Under the pieces are notes generated by a model. It made no database searches and was not told the origin of the DNA. It worked only from the letters and a program-made list of their open reading frames with translations. A stretch of 62,260 nucleotides of DNA from positions 1 to 62,260 of the IMG/VR virus record IMGVR_UViG_3300038429_000202. The stretch is one strand, 5' to 3'. Shown here piece by piece: positions 41,141 to 49,064 of this stretch. Every line of letters starts with the position of its first letter. Within the stretch, counting starts at the first letter, position 1. This DNA is from a virus. The translations under genes and the position numbers were made by a program.

Positions 41141-41286
41141 CGATCAAACGCCGAGAGTCGTTGCGCGCCGAGATGAAGCAGTCTCGCGAGCCAAACTACA
41201 AGGATGGCAAATATTTGCCGGGCTTCGTGCAGAAATGCCGCTGCGGCTTCAACTGGGACGATTGGGTGGGAAATGAGTATTCTTGA
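41137..41286 (+). CDS. Small protein, unknown
   Basis: 49 residues. Basic N-terminus (IKRRESLRAEMKQSREPNYK) and a C-R-C-G motif near the end (QKCRCGFNWDDWVG). 4-base overlap with the nuclease gene and 14 bases with the next. Possible half zinc site. Confidence 0.5.
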   Translation: MTIKRRESLRAEMKQSREPNYKDGKYLPGFVQKCRCGFNWDDWVGNEYS

Positions 41287-41428
41287 ACACATTTGGAATA
41301 AAAAATGCGACGCCTGTGACAAACGGAAACCTGACGTAAAAGGCAGAGACGATTGGGCACCCCCGCGACCAATGTGCGATGAATGCTATAATCTTTGGTG
41401 GGAAGCTAACAAAGACGAGCTTGGGTAA
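41273..41428 (+). CDS. Small two-CxxC zinc protein
   Basis: 51 residues. CDACDKRKPDVKGRDDWAPP followed by CDECYNLWWEANK gives four Cys in two CxxC pairs spaced as in small zinc ribbons. Lies one base before the VRR-NUC gene. Could be a partner of the nuclease. Confidence 0.55.
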   Translation: MSILEHIWNKKCDACDKRKPDVKGRDDWAPPRPMCDECYNLWWEANKDELG

Positions 41429-41429
41429 A

Positions 41430-41741
41430 ATGAAAACCCCCGAATGGCACGAAAAACAGGAAATAAAAGCGTTCCTTGATACACTCGGCCCCGACCGTTG
41501 TTGGTATTTTATGCCGCTGATGGCAGGCTACGGAAAATCCGGCGTGCCTGATATCATGGGCAGTCTCTGTGGCGCGGCTTTTGGAATCGAGGTTAAGCGG
41601 CCGGGCAAGGCGCCGACGGCGATCCAGGCGCGTCGCATGCGCGAGATCGCGCGAACCAACGGACTGGCTTGGGCTGGTACTGCCGAAGATGTAATTCCAT
41701 TTATTAAAAGCTGGTTGGAAGTTCGCGGGATCGTAGTGTGA
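41430..41741 (+). CDS. VRR-NUC nuclease
   Basis: 103 residues from the ATG at 41430. GYGKSGVPDIMGS (motif I Asp), FGIEVKRPGKAP (E-x-K) and TAIQARRMREIARTNGLAWA (Gln after the core) are the VRR-NUC signature, a PD-(D/E)XK fold that in phages and FAN1 cuts branched DNA. 4-base overlap with the SNF2-like helicase: the pair is a recurrent phage combination. Confidence 0.9.
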   Translation: MKTPEWHEKQEIKAFLDTLGPDRCWYFMPLMAGYGKSGVPDIMGSLCGAAFGIEVKRPGKAPTAIQARRMREIARTNGLAWAGTAEDVIPFIKSWLEVRGIVV

Positions 41742-43315
41742 CCTTCTGGCTCCACGGATCCCACGTCATCTATCCGGGCCAGCCCGGCGTGCTCGCGCAG
41801 TACATCCCTGACTTGAAGCCGATCAACGGCTCGTACTTCGCCGTGCCCAAGACGCTGACCAATCTGCAGACACTACGCTGGTACAATTTCGAAGTGCCGG
41901 AAGTCATCAGCGAAGCCAATTACGACTTCCCGATCCAGCCCGGCTTCAAGCCCTTGCCTCACCAGAAGGTGATGGCCAACTTCTCGGTGCTGCATCGTCG
42001 GATGTTCAATCTGTCCGACATGGGCACCATGAAGACGATCTCGACTTTGTGGGCGGCCGACTACCTGATGCAACAACACCCGAAGGGAGAATTCCGTGCC
42101 ATCGTCGTCGCACCGCTTTCCACTCTCGATCGGGTCTGGGCGTCAGCCATCTTCAAGAATTTCCTCGGACGTCGAACGTATGAGATCCTCCACGGCACCC
42201 CTTCTCAGCGTGCTGCTGCACTGGATCGAGAAGCTGATTTTTACATCATCAATTTCGACGGTGTCGGGACTGGAGCTCACACTCGTCGGAGATTTGAAAT
42301 TGACGGTTTTAGTAAAACCCTCATGGAACGATCCGACATCCAGCTTTGCATCATTGATGAAGCGTCAGCTTACAAAGACTCAACTACTTTGCGTCATCGG
42401 ATCGCACGGGACGTGCTTGGTAAGCGGAGTTACCTTTGGCTACTCACCGGTACCCCCACTCCCAACGCTCCCACCGATGCCTACGGACTAGCCAAGATGG
42501 TGAACAACGCATGGGGCAAGTCGAAGACCGGCTTCAAGCTCGACACGATGTATCAGCCGTTTCCAAATTCGTTCAAGTGGCTGCCAAAAAAGGACGGCTA
42601 CGAGAAAGCGGCCAAGCTGTTGTCCCCGTCGATCCGTTACGAGTTGAAGGATATCTGGAACGGTCCCGAATGCGTAACGCAGCAGCGCTCGGTGGAACTC
42701 ACCTTGGAGCAGAAAAAGATGATGGCGGAACTCAAGCGCGACCTGCAGGTCACGCTGAAGTCAGGCGCCGAGATCAGCTCCGTCAACGAAGCCGCTGCAC
42801 GGCAGAAATTCATCCAAATCTCGCTCGGAGCCGTCTACGACTCCGGGCACAAAGCCCACGCCGTCGACGCCAAGCCGCGCATCCACGCCCTGAACGAAAC
42901 CCTCGAGGAGGCGCCCGGCAAGTTCCTCGTCTTTGCGCCCTTCACTTCGGTGGTCAATCTGCTGGCGAAGGAAACAAAACACCGCACCGTCGAAGTGGTC
43001 AACGGCGATGTCAGCCAGAAAGAACGCTCGAAAATATTCGCTGCGTTCCAGGAAGGCGACCTGCAGGGCATCATCGCCGATCCCGGCACCATGGCGCACG
43101 GACTTGACCTATGGATGGCGCGCACCGTGATCTGGTACGGCACTACCGACAAGGCCGAGCTGTACGCGCAGGCCAATCGCCGCGCGCACCGGCCCGGGCA
43201 GAAGTACCCGGTCAACGTGGTGCAACTGGTATCGAACCCGCTGGAGATCGAGATTTTCCGGCGGCTTGAAAATAATTTGTCACTGCAAGGATCGCTGTTG
43301 ACAATGATAAAGTAG
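41738..43315 (+). CDS. SNF2-like superfamily 2 helicase
   Basis: 525 residues. KPLPHQKVMANFSVLHRRM (Q-like motif), FNLSDMGTMKTIS as Walker A (residues 91-102), LCIIDEASAYKDSTT (motif II, DEAS), LWLLTGTPTPN (motif III), VNGDVSQKERSKIFAAFQEG and ELYAQANRRAHRPGQK (motif VI). The Walker A reads DMGTMKT rather than DMGLGKT, with Met at the second Gly position. Probably translocates on dsDNA to restart forks or remodel branched DNA with the VRR-NUC nuclease. Confidence 0.9.
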   Translation: MTFWLHGSHVIYPGQPGVLAQYIPDLKPINGSYFAVPKTLTNLQTLRWYNFEVPEVISEANYDFPIQPGFKPLPHQKVMANFSVLHRRMFNLSDMGTMKTISTLWAADYLMQQHPKGEFRAIVVAPLSTLDRVWASAIFKNFLGRRTYEILHGTPSQRAAALDREADFYIINFDGVGTGAHTRRRFEIDGFSKTLMERSDIQLCIIDEASAYKDSTTLRHRIARDVLGKRSYLWLLTGTPTPNAPTDAYGLAKMVNNAWGKSKTGFKLDTMYQPFPNSFKWLPKKDGYEKAAKLLSPSIRYELKDIWNGPECVTQQRSVELTLEQKKMMAELKRDLQVTLKSGAEISSVNEAAARQKFIQISLGAVYDSGHKAHAVDAKPRIHALNETLEEAPGKFLVFAPFTSVVNLLAKETKHRTVEVVNGDVSQKERSKIFAAFQEGDLQGIIADPGTMAHGLDLWMARTVIWYGTTDKAELYAQANRRAHRPGQKYPVNVVQLVSNPLEIEIFRRLENNLSLQGSLLTMIK

Positions 43316-43316
43316 A

Positions 43317-43425
43317 GTCGTAGAAATTACGACATTCACTCGGCGAGTCTCATGGAGACAGCCAACTTAACGAACCATCGGAGCCGTCCACGAAACCAGC
43401 CGGGGGAAAGCCCCGGCATCATGGT
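43317..43425 (+). ncRNA. Structured leader between helicase and next operon part
   Basis: In about 110 bases five helices can be drawn: GTCGTA/TACGAC (43317-43333), ACTC/GAGT (43338-43348), GTCTC/GAGAC around ATG (43347-43359), a closing ACCAT/ATGGT (43374-43378 with 43421-43425) and GCCGGGG/CCCCGGC around GAAAG (43399-43417). The second and third compete for two bases. The next ATG follows at 43440. No T tract. Candidate cis-regulatory RNA or processing site; class not recognised. Confidence 0.4.
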
Positions 43426-43439
43426 CTTAGGAAGTATAA

Positions 43440-43910
43440 ATGCCCCCTCGCAAGAAACCAGTCGAACCTGCCGCCGTCCTCCCCGGCCAGATGCCGTTGC
43501 CGTTGAACCACAATTCCGACGTCAGCGACGACGCCCTGATCGCTGAGAACTTCAAGATCGAGGATCTGATCAAGGCGGCGCAGGCCAAATTCAACGAGTG
43601 GGCCGAGCCGCACAAAGCTCGCCTCAAGGAGATCGAGGACACCCTGTTCGCGCGCCTCGCCGAGCGCAAGGCCGACTCGACCAAGACCGACTCCGGCACC
43701 GCCTACATCTCGAACATCATGAATTCGAAGGTCGATAGCGTGCCGACCCTGTTCGATTTCGTAGCCGAGCACTGGGCCGACGTCGGCGACGAGGTCAAGA
43801 TCAACATCCCGATTTCCAAGGTGCGCGAGCACATGGAGAACAACAACGGCATGGTGCCTCCCGGCATGTCCGTCTCTCATTTTTCCCGCTTAAATATCAA
43901 GAGGAGTTAA
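43440..43910 (+). CDS. Protein upstream of ssDNA-binding gene, unknown
   Basis: 156 residues with a weak AGGAAG site. Acidic and helical: FKIEDLIKAAQAKFNEWAEP, then KARLKEIEDTLFARLAERKA and a TKTDSGTAYIS strand. Three bases separate it from the next gene, which has a strong GAGGAG. No family was recognised; pairing with an SSB-like gene suggests a replication or recombination accessory. Confidence 0.55.
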   Translation: MPPRKKPVEPAAVLPGQMPLPLNHNSDVSDDALIAENFKIEDLIKAAQAKFNEWAEPHKARLKEIEDTLFARLAERKADSTKTDSGTAYISNIMNSKVDSVPTLFDFVAEHWADVGDEVKINIPISKVREHMENNNGMVPPGMSVSHFSRLNIKRS

Positions 43911-43913
43911 AAC

Positions 43914-45065
43914 GTGCAGAATCTTCCCGCCCACCTCCAGCAGTACGCCGTCCCCGATCTCGCTTCCACGCTGTCGGCCAATCTCGGCTCAGCGATGCCC
44001 CCGCACGTCTCGATCGGCGGCGGCCGGTTCACCCTGATCGACGCCGGCAACAACGAGATCCCGGTGCCCACGTTCGACCCGGCGATCGGCGTCTACCTGG
44101 ATGCTGCGATCATCGACGTCAATCCGGTGATGAGCCGGGTGTATTTCGCCGGCGCCTACGACCCGCAGGCTGAGGGCTCGCGTCCCGACTGTTTCTCGGA
44201 CAACGGCATCGGCCCGTCGGTGTCGGCCAACTCGCCGCAGGCTCCCACCTGCGCGATTTGCCTGCGCGCCGAGTGGACCAAGATCAACAACAACGGCAAG
44301 AAAGTGCCGTGGTGCTCGCAGAAGCAGAAGGTGGCGCTGCTGATCCCGGGCTTCCAGACCCTGTTCCTGCTGGCGGTGCCGCCGAACTCCCATGGGCCGA
44401 TGCGCGAATATGTCGAGAAGTGCAAGGGCAACGGCGTCAATATCGCCAACCTGATCACCCGCATCTCGTTCGTGCCGGGCGTGCAGGGCACGCTGCAGTT
44501 CCAACCGGTGACCTATATCGACGAGCCGACCGCGCAGCTGCGGCAGGCGGCCTACGCCGAGAAGAAGACCGACGCGCTGGTCGGGCGAAACGACGTGGCG
44601 CGGCCGGCGGGGGCGATCGCGGCTCCCGCAGTACAGGCTTCGCTCCCGGTAGCGACGTCACCCAATGTTGCACAATTGCCTATGGCGGCGCAGCAACCCA
44701 TCCAGCAGGTGCAACCGTCCACCCCTTTCCCCGCTGCGAGTCCTGCGGGCTCGCCTACTTGGCCGACGACCCCCCAATCCCCGGGCTCTGCTGGGCTTGC
44801 TGCGCCGGGCACACCGGCGGCTGACCCTGCCCCCACGCAGCGCAGGCGGCGCCGGACAGCCGCGGAGATGCAGGCCGGTGCTCCGCAGGGTCCGAACGGG
44901 GCGGCTCCCCAGCAGCCCGCGGCGGCCCCGCAGGCCCCCTTCCCGCATTCGGGACAGCAAACCACCGCGGCACCCGTAGGCACCTTCGGCATCACCCAAG
45001 GCCAGCCGGCAGCCGCCAATCCCGAGCTCGCCGGCATGCTCGACAGCTTCTTCAAGCAGGGTTGA
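43914..45065 (+). CDS. Putative zinc-containing ssDNA-binding protein
   Basis: 383 residues from a GTG with GAGGAG at ideal spacing. The core (residues 30-220) has DCFSDNGIGPSVSANSPQAP, CAICLRAEWTK and a later WCSQK, a zinc-stabilised OB-like layout used by phage single-strand binding proteins, then strands such as QKVALLIPGFQTLFLLAVPP. A 150-residue Pro/Ala/Gln-rich tail ends with an acidic-aromatic tip (LAGMLDSFFKQG) like those SSBs use to recruit partners. The function is inferred from layout and neighbours. Confidence 0.5.
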   Translation: MQNLPAHLQQYAVPDLASTLSANLGSAMPPHVSIGGGRFTLIDAGNNEIPVPTFDPAIGVYLDAAIIDVNPVMSRVYFAGAYDPQAEGSRPDCFSDNGIGPSVSANSPQAPTCAICLRAEWTKINNNGKKVPWCSQKQKVALLIPGFQTLFLLAVPPNSHGPMREYVEKCKGNGVNIANLITRISFVPGVQGTLQFQPVTYIDEPTAQLRQAAYAEKKTDALVGRNDVARPAGAIAAPAVQASLPVATSPNVAQLPMAAQQPIQQVQPSTPFPAASPAGSPTWPTTPQSPGSAGLAAPGTPAADPAPTQRRRRRTAAEMQAGAPQGPNGAAPQQPAAAPQAPFPHSGQQTTAAPVGTFGITQGQPAAANPELAGMLDSFFKQG

Positions 45066-45068
45066 GCC

Positions 45069-45245
45069 ATGACCCTGCAGAAGCGATTGAAGGCGGTGAT
45101 GCGGCGGCGCAATATGCGGGTGGCGGACCTAGCCCGCCACTTCGGCCGCTCGTACACGACAGTGCGTGAGTGGGTGTTGCATGGCCGGGATCCTGGCGAC
45201 GCCGCGGTGGAGAAGGCGCTTAAAGGATTGGAGAAACGAGCATGA
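45069..45245 (+). CDS. Small HTH protein
   Basis: 58 residues. MRVADLARHFGRSYTTVREW is a clear HTH, with basic residues in front and a short C-terminal helix. ATGA overlap with the next gene. Could regulate the downstream early genes. Confidence 0.65.
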   Translation: MTLQKRLKAVMRRRNMRVADLARHFGRSYTTVREWVLHGRDPGDAAVEKALKGLEKRA

Positions 45246-45529
45246 CCCGCACCCTCACCGCCGCTGTTTTGCTCGCGATGACTGCCAGCGCTTCGGCGCA
45301 AACGGTATCTCCTAGTGCGGCGATGGTCACGGAATGGAATCGGCCAACTTATACATTTGAACCGAAAGATGATGTAACCGCATCGGAATTAGCTAAGGCA
45401 TTGGTAGTAATTATGCCTGCGTTCGTTTGCCGCAATGCGCTTGGTCATGGCTGTGATCCTACTGAAGCGATTGAAGCATTACCCGACAACACCAAGCGCC
45501 ATTTTGTTAAGCACGGAGGCACCCAATGA
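45242..45529 (+). CDS. Small secreted protein, unknown
   Basis: 95 residues. MTRTLTAAVLLAMTASASAQ is a Sec signal with an AxA cleavage site. The mature domain has two Cys (FVCRNALGHGCDP) and a helical end. Coupled to a second signal-bearing gene. An exported early phage protein could act in the periplasm, for example against superinfection. Confidence 0.6.
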   Translation: MTRTLTAAVLLAMTASASAQTVSPSAAMVTEWNRPTYTFEPKDDVTASELAKALVVIMPAFVCRNALGHGCDPTEAIEALPDNTKRHFVKHGGTQ

Positions 45530-45714
45530 AGTACGCAGCTATCGCCATCGTTCTATTCTCGACCGCCAGCGCTTTTGCGGCGACCGACTATCCTATTGAA
45601 CAGCGCCGCGCGATGCTTGAGCGATCCTGCATCACCAATGCTCCTGAAGCCTGGAAAGTGGGCGATGCCGCCCGCGCGGAATGGATCGCCAGTTGCCGGA
45701 GGGAAGCGCAGTGA
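45526..45714 (+). CDS. Small secreted protein, unknown
   Basis: 62 residues. MKYAAIAIVLFSTASAFAAT is a Sec signal; the mature part (about 43 residues) is helical with two Cys (LERSCITNAPEAWKVGD, then ASCRREAQ) that could form a disulphide. 4-base overlaps on both sides. Confidence 0.6.
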   Translation: MKYAAIAIVLFSTASAFAATDYPIEQRRAMLERSCITNAPEAWKVGDAARAEWIASCRREAQ

Positions 45715-46499
45715 GTGAACCCCGGACATCTCCTGTGACAGATTTTGACGCACAGGAAAAGGAACTGTTTGCCGCCGCGACCAAGATTGATGTCGTCGCT
45801 GCGGTAAAGCATATCCGCAATTGGACGTCTTATATCGACGATCACCATCGGCAACAGTACGCGGACCTGATCGAGGCACAGGCCAAATTGATCGCATGGC
45901 TTATCCGTCCTCGTGATGCCCAACAGCCTGTTTCGTTTCTTGTAACAGAGGCAATGGTCGCGGCGGTATGTGAAACCTATGCCGAAGTCTATCATGACGA
46001 CGACAAGGATATGGGCGATGCGATGCGGGCTGCTCTAGCAATTGCGCTCTGTTCTGCCCAATCACAGAGCCACACGCGGGCGCTGGAGCAGATTAGAGCC
46101 ATTTGTGAGGACAATTCGGAAGCATCTTGTGACAAGGGGATGGCCCTTAATTTCGTTCAACAGGTAGTGGTTGCCGCGCTTGGCTTTGTTCCATCGACCG
46201 AGGCGCCTGCTGCCTCTCAACTGCCTATGCTCGCGGATATCGCTCAGATCATCAGGAAAGGATATGCGAACGGCTGCACGGCGGACGAGATCGCCGCTGC
46301 CGTGATGGGCCAATTCGTTGGGGTGTCATCGACAGACCGAAACTGGTTTGAGGACGCGGCGCACGAGAACGGCAATTACGAATGCTCATGTGTCGAATGC
46401 GGTCATGGATTTATAGGCCACAAGCGCCGCGTGCTTTGCAAGATCTGCTCGAATTTGCTCACTCCGCCGGTTGCATCGACAGTCAGGGATGAAAAATGA
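45711..46499 (+). CDS. Protein with C-terminal zinc ribbon, unknown
   Basis: 262 residues from a GTG. Helical N-terminal two thirds (VAAVKHIRNWTSYIDDHHRQ; MVAAVCETYAEVYHDDDKDM) and a C-terminal ribbon with YECSCVECGHGFIGHKRRVL followed by CKIC. Overlaps both neighbours by 4 bases. Could be a zinc-dependent adaptor for nucleic acids or proteins; no family was recognised. Confidence 0.55.
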   Translation: MSEPRTSPVTDFDAQEKELFAAATKIDVVAAVKHIRNWTSYIDDHHRQQYADLIEAQAKLIAWLIRPRDAQQPVSFLVTEAMVAAVCETYAEVYHDDDKDMGDAMRAALAIALCSAQSQSHTRALEQIRAICEDNSEASCDKGMALNFVQQVVVAALGFVPSTEAPAASQLPMLADIAQIIRKGYANGCTADEIAAAVMGQFVGVSSTDRNWFEDAAHENGNYECSCVECGHGFIGHKRRVLCKICSNLLTPPVASTVRDEK

Positions 46500-46708
46500 A
46501 GCTCTGCAAATGCGGTCGCCCTGCAACTCACTTCATCATGCGGCTTACACTCGACGGTGAGCAGAACGGCAAGCAACTTGCGTGCGATGCCTTCCCTGAC
46601 GCACAATGGTCTAGGCGGCCCGTTGGTCGCATGTCAGCGCTCGTACACGGCCTCGGCAATTGCCAACTCGGTTACTTCGCACGACAGGAAATGACGCATG
46701 ACTCCTGA
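46496..46708 (+). CDS. Small Cys-containing protein, unknown
   Basis: 70 residues: MKLCKCGRPATHFIMRLTLD then LACDAFPDAQWSRRPVGRMS. The C-x-C-G start and two later Cys may bind metal. Overlaps the methyltransferase gene by 11 bases. Confidence 0.5.
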   Translation: MKLCKCGRPATHFIMRLTLDGEQNGKQLACDAFPDAQWSRRPVGRMSALVHGLGNCQLGYFARQEMTHDS

Positions 46709-47555
46709 GATAGTCGATTTGTTTAGCGGCGCGGCGGGTGGTTGGTCCTTGGGGATGCATCGCGCCGGATACCGCACGATCGCGGCCTGTGAAATCGACC
46801 CGTGGCGCCGAGCCACCTATCAACGGAACAACCCCGAGGTGCGACTTTATGACGACGTTAGAACTGTCACGGCAAAACAGCTTGTTGCCGATCTTGGACG
46901 CCTCCCTGACGCCATCGTTGGAAGCCCTCCCTGCCAAGACGCCAGCGCCGCCAATAGCCAAGGCAAAGGCGTCGAAGGCGACCAAACGAAGCTCGTCTTT
47001 GAGGCGATCCGTATCGTCAGCGAATGCAGACCTCGTTGGTGCGCTTTTGAAAACAGTCCTTTCCTCCGAACTCGCGGCTATGACCGGATTGCGGATGGAC
47101 TGGAAGAAATCGGTTACGCCTGCTGGCCGTTCGTGGTGGCAGCTAGTGATCTTGGAGCCCCGCACGGGCGCAAACGGGTCTGGATCATTGCTTCCGACGT
47201 CGGCCAAACAGAGCCAGTCGGGTGGCCTGCGCCTGGAGGGCGCCAGCGGTGGGCGCAAGAAGCTACGGCAGATGATGGGGTCGCCGCGCGCGAACAAGTG
47301 GGGCGAGCCGGACTGTCATGGGCGAACGATTGGGATCAATGGCAGGGAGGCATTGCACGCCACTTACGAGTGGACGATGGGCTATCCCCCACGACATCTC
47401 GCGAATGCATCAGCGCATACGGTGACGCCATCCTCCCGCAAATCAGCGAAGCCGCCGGCAGAGCCATCCTCGCCGTCGAAGCAGCCCGACGATTCATCGC
47501 TGATCTGACGCCTCGGTTACCCCAGGTCACAAGCGCGGAGAGCGAGAATGGATGA
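46698..47555 (+). CDS. C5-cytosine DNA methyltransferase
   Basis: 285 residues. Motif I VDLFSGAAGGWSLG, motif IV GSPPCQDASA (catalytic C79), motif VI FENSP (E118), motif VIII GAPHGRKRVWIIA and motif X AYGDAILPQISEAAGRAI are all present in order. The target-recognition region between VIII and X is short (about 65 residues). Phage enzymes of this kind protect DNA from host restriction. No cognate endonuclease was seen nearby. A second gene is nested inside it in another frame, so much of the sequence codes twice. Confidence 0.95.
   Translation: MTPEIVDLFSGAAGGWSLGMHRAGYRTIAACEIDPWRRATYQRNNPEVRLYDDVRTVTAKQLVADLGRLPDAIVGSPPCQDASAANSQGKGVEGDQTKLVFEAIRIVSECRPRWCAFENSPFLRTRGYDRIADGLEEIGYACWPFVVAASDLGAPHGRKRVWIIASDVGQTEPVGWPAPGGRQRWAQEATADDGVAAREQVGRAGLSWANDWDQWQGGIARHLRVDDGLSPTTSRECISAYGDAILPQISEAAGRAILAVEAARRFIADLTPRLPQVTSAESENG
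46849..47508 (+). CDS. Overprinted companion protein nested in the methyltransferase gene
   Basis: 219 residues in the +1 frame from an ATG at 46849 with GAGGTG (46836-46841) seven bases upstream. It reads like the proteins found beside phage methyltransferases: PAKTPAPP, then ALLKTVLSSELAAMTGLRMD, TPAGRSWWQLV, PRTGANGSGSLLPTSA and ATYEWTMGYP, corresponding to the familiar pattern of LKTS, WK-S-TP-GR-WW, TG-GSGLLPTPTA and EWxMGFP. The overlap covers methyltransferase motifs IV to X. Function unknown; possibly specificity or a modification partner. The family was recognised from memory, not by search. Confidence 0.7.
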   Translation: MTTLELSRQNSLLPILDASLTPSLEALPAKTPAPPIAKAKASKATKRSSSLRRSVSSANADLVGALLKTVLSSELAAMTGLRMDWKKSVTPAGRSWWQLVILEPRTGANGSGSLLPTSAKQSQSGGLRLEGASGGRKKLRQMMGSPRANKWGEPDCHGRTIGINGREALHATYEWTMGYPPRHLANASAHTVTPSSRKSAKPPAEPSSPSKQPDDSSLI

Positions 47556-47748
47556 GCATGAAATGCCAGATTGGCCGCCGCAGGTTTCGGCTGTCGGACG
47601 CCCCGAAGGTTCTTTCCGACACGGATCAACCGGCCAACTGTTCGTAGTGAAGAACGGACAATGGAAACGCGTTTCTCCACGCACTCAAGCTTCGCCTCAG
47701 CTCGTTATACCAAACGACGGTGGTGGCGATCCGCCTTCCCGAATTTGA
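47548..47748 (+). CDS. Small protein, unknown
   Basis: 66 residues, starting inside the methyltransferase stop region. GRPEGSFRHGSTGQLFVVKN and a polar C-terminus. A similar beta hairpin occurs in phage proteins of unknown role. Confidence 0.5.
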   Translation: MDEHEMPDWPPQVSAVGRPEGSFRHGSTGQLFVVKNGQWKRVSPRTQASPQLVIPNDGGGDPPSRI

Positions 47749-47787
47749 GCCGGCGCGCTTGTAGTGTGGGACAGCGGGAGAGCGACA

Positions 47788-48006
47788 ATGGGTGATATCG
47801 TGGCGCAAGATTGCCGTCTTGAGGGATTCTCTAGCGGTCGCGTTTCTAAAATTTATAAGGCAACGCACATTCCAACTGGGATGATCGTTGAGTTTTCAAA
47901 CGGTCTCACAAAACGCGAAGCAATGGAAAGATTGCAGCGGGCCGTCAACGATCATGATTTGCATGATGAAGCGCCCTGTTCTGTGGGACAACAATCAAAT
48001 GGCTGA
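47788..48006 (+). CDS. Small protein, unknown
   Basis: 72 residues from the ATG at 47788 with GGAG eight bases upstream, preferred over the in-frame start at 47764. VAQDCRLEGFSSGRVSKIYK, then IVEFSNGLTKREAMERLQRA. Overlaps the next gene by 8 bases. Function unknown. Confidence 0.5.
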   Translation: MGDIVAQDCRLEGFSSGRVSKIYKATHIPTGMIVEFSNGLTKREAMERLQRAVNDHDLHDEAPCSVGQQSNG

Positions 48007-48358
48007 AATCATTGGGGCTGGTGCGTCAGAACCAAAATGTCTGGTGTGCAGCCGAACGTATTCGGAACATACGTGGGAAAGTAGAGACGTATGCAATTGC
48101 TATATTGAGTCCTCACCTAAAATTGAAACCTACAGGCGATGCGGCATTTGCGGCTTTATCGTTGATGTCAAATTCGAAGCTACCAAGCCGACCGTTCAGT
48201 ATGGCAGCGCGGGCCGCGCCAAGACAAAACCAGACACAGACAAACTCGCGGAACTTCAAGCGTGGCTGGATGAGCGCGGACGAAATTCAACGAGCTACGG
48301 TAGTCACGCTCACGCCTATGAAGTCGCGGCTCGAAAACTTAGAGAGGCCACCACATGA
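47999..48358 (+). CDS. Protein with paired zinc motifs, unknown
   Basis: 119 residues. CLVCSRTYSEHTW, then CNCY and a later YRRCGICGFIVD give a series of C-x-C and C-x-x-C pairs that could hold two zinc ions. A C-terminal helical part (LAELQAWLDERGRNSTSYGS). ATGA overlap with the next gene. Confidence 0.5.
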   Translation: MAEIIGAGASEPKCLVCSRTYSEHTWESRDVCNCYIESSPKIETYRRCGICGFIVDVKFEATKPTVQYGSAGRAKTKPDTDKLAELQAWLDERGRNSTSYGSHAHAYEVAARKLREATT

Positions 48359-48558
48359 GTGAGATTGAACGGCTTCGTCGCGCCCAATCCAGAGCCGTGA
48401 TGCCGCTGATCGGCCCATTGCTTGATGCGTGGGAAGGCTTGAGCAACGACGCCAAGGGCGTATTGCAGTTGGAGGCCGCTACGCTTTGCGAATATCTCGT
48501 CGAGATAGACGCGGCAATGGATGCAGACGACTCGGTTACTCCGGCCGACAGAACATGA
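48355..48558 (+). CDS. Small helical protein, unknown
   Basis: 67 residues: MSEIERLRRAQSRAVMPLIG then a helical acidic half (LQLEAATLCEYLVEIDAAMD). 4-base overlaps on both sides. Confidence 0.5.
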   Translation: MSEIERLRRAQSRAVMPLIGPLLDAWEGLSNDAKGVLQLEAATLCEYLVEIDAAMDADDSVTPADRT

Positions 48559-48833
48559 ATCGAGATTGGCTTACCACGAACGCTCTTGATCGCGACTGTC
48601 TATGGGCCGCGAAGCGCGAAACTGACCGACTGGGCGGCGGAACATGGCTTCCGTGGCGCGGGATGTATGCTAGGGCGCAGCGCCTTTGTAAAAAGGGACT
48701 TTTGAGGGAAGCTGGGACAGCGGCGATGTCGCCACACAAGCTTTACATAATCACGGTCGATGGGCGCGACGAGTTGGCGGTAGCGCAAGCATTGTCTCCA
48801 GCAGACCCCGCACAATCTTGTTCTTTGACATGA
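48555..48833 (+). CDS. Small protein, unknown
   Basis: 92 residues. NRDWLTTNALDRDCLWAAKR and RAQRLCKKGLLREAGTAAMS look like a winged-helix-type fold with LYIITVDGRDELAVA as wing. Possible DNA-binding protein; low certainty. Confidence 0.5.
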   Translation: MNRDWLTTNALDRDCLWAAKRETDRLGGGTWLPWRGMYARAQRLCKKGLLREAGTAAMSPHKLYIITVDGRDELAVAQALSPADPAQSCSLT

Positions 48834-48881
48834 AGTGCGAACCGATCAAGCCCGCAGGCCAGTCATGAGCAGTCACAAGCC

Positions 48882-49064
48882 GTGGACCTAGAACGTCTTA
48901 TCAACGACTTGCGGATTCTGAAATCAATGGTCGCGCAAGCGGAGTTGGTTTCGATGAACGAGCGCGTCCGTACTTACCAGAACGTCGGCGCGTTCATTCT
49001 GCGCCACGGTAGGCTAGACGCGATTATAGAGGTCATGGAGAGGACCAATGCCGAACGAGCTTGA
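48882..49064 (+). CDS. Small helical protein, unknown
   Basis: 60 residues from a GTG. LINDLRILKSMVAQAELVSM and LRHGRLDAIIEVMERTNAER are amphipathic helices. Overlaps the last rightward gene by 17 bases. Confidence 0.45.
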   Translation: MDLERLINDLRILKSMVAQAELVSMNERVRTYQNVGAFILRHGRLDAIIEVMERTNAERA

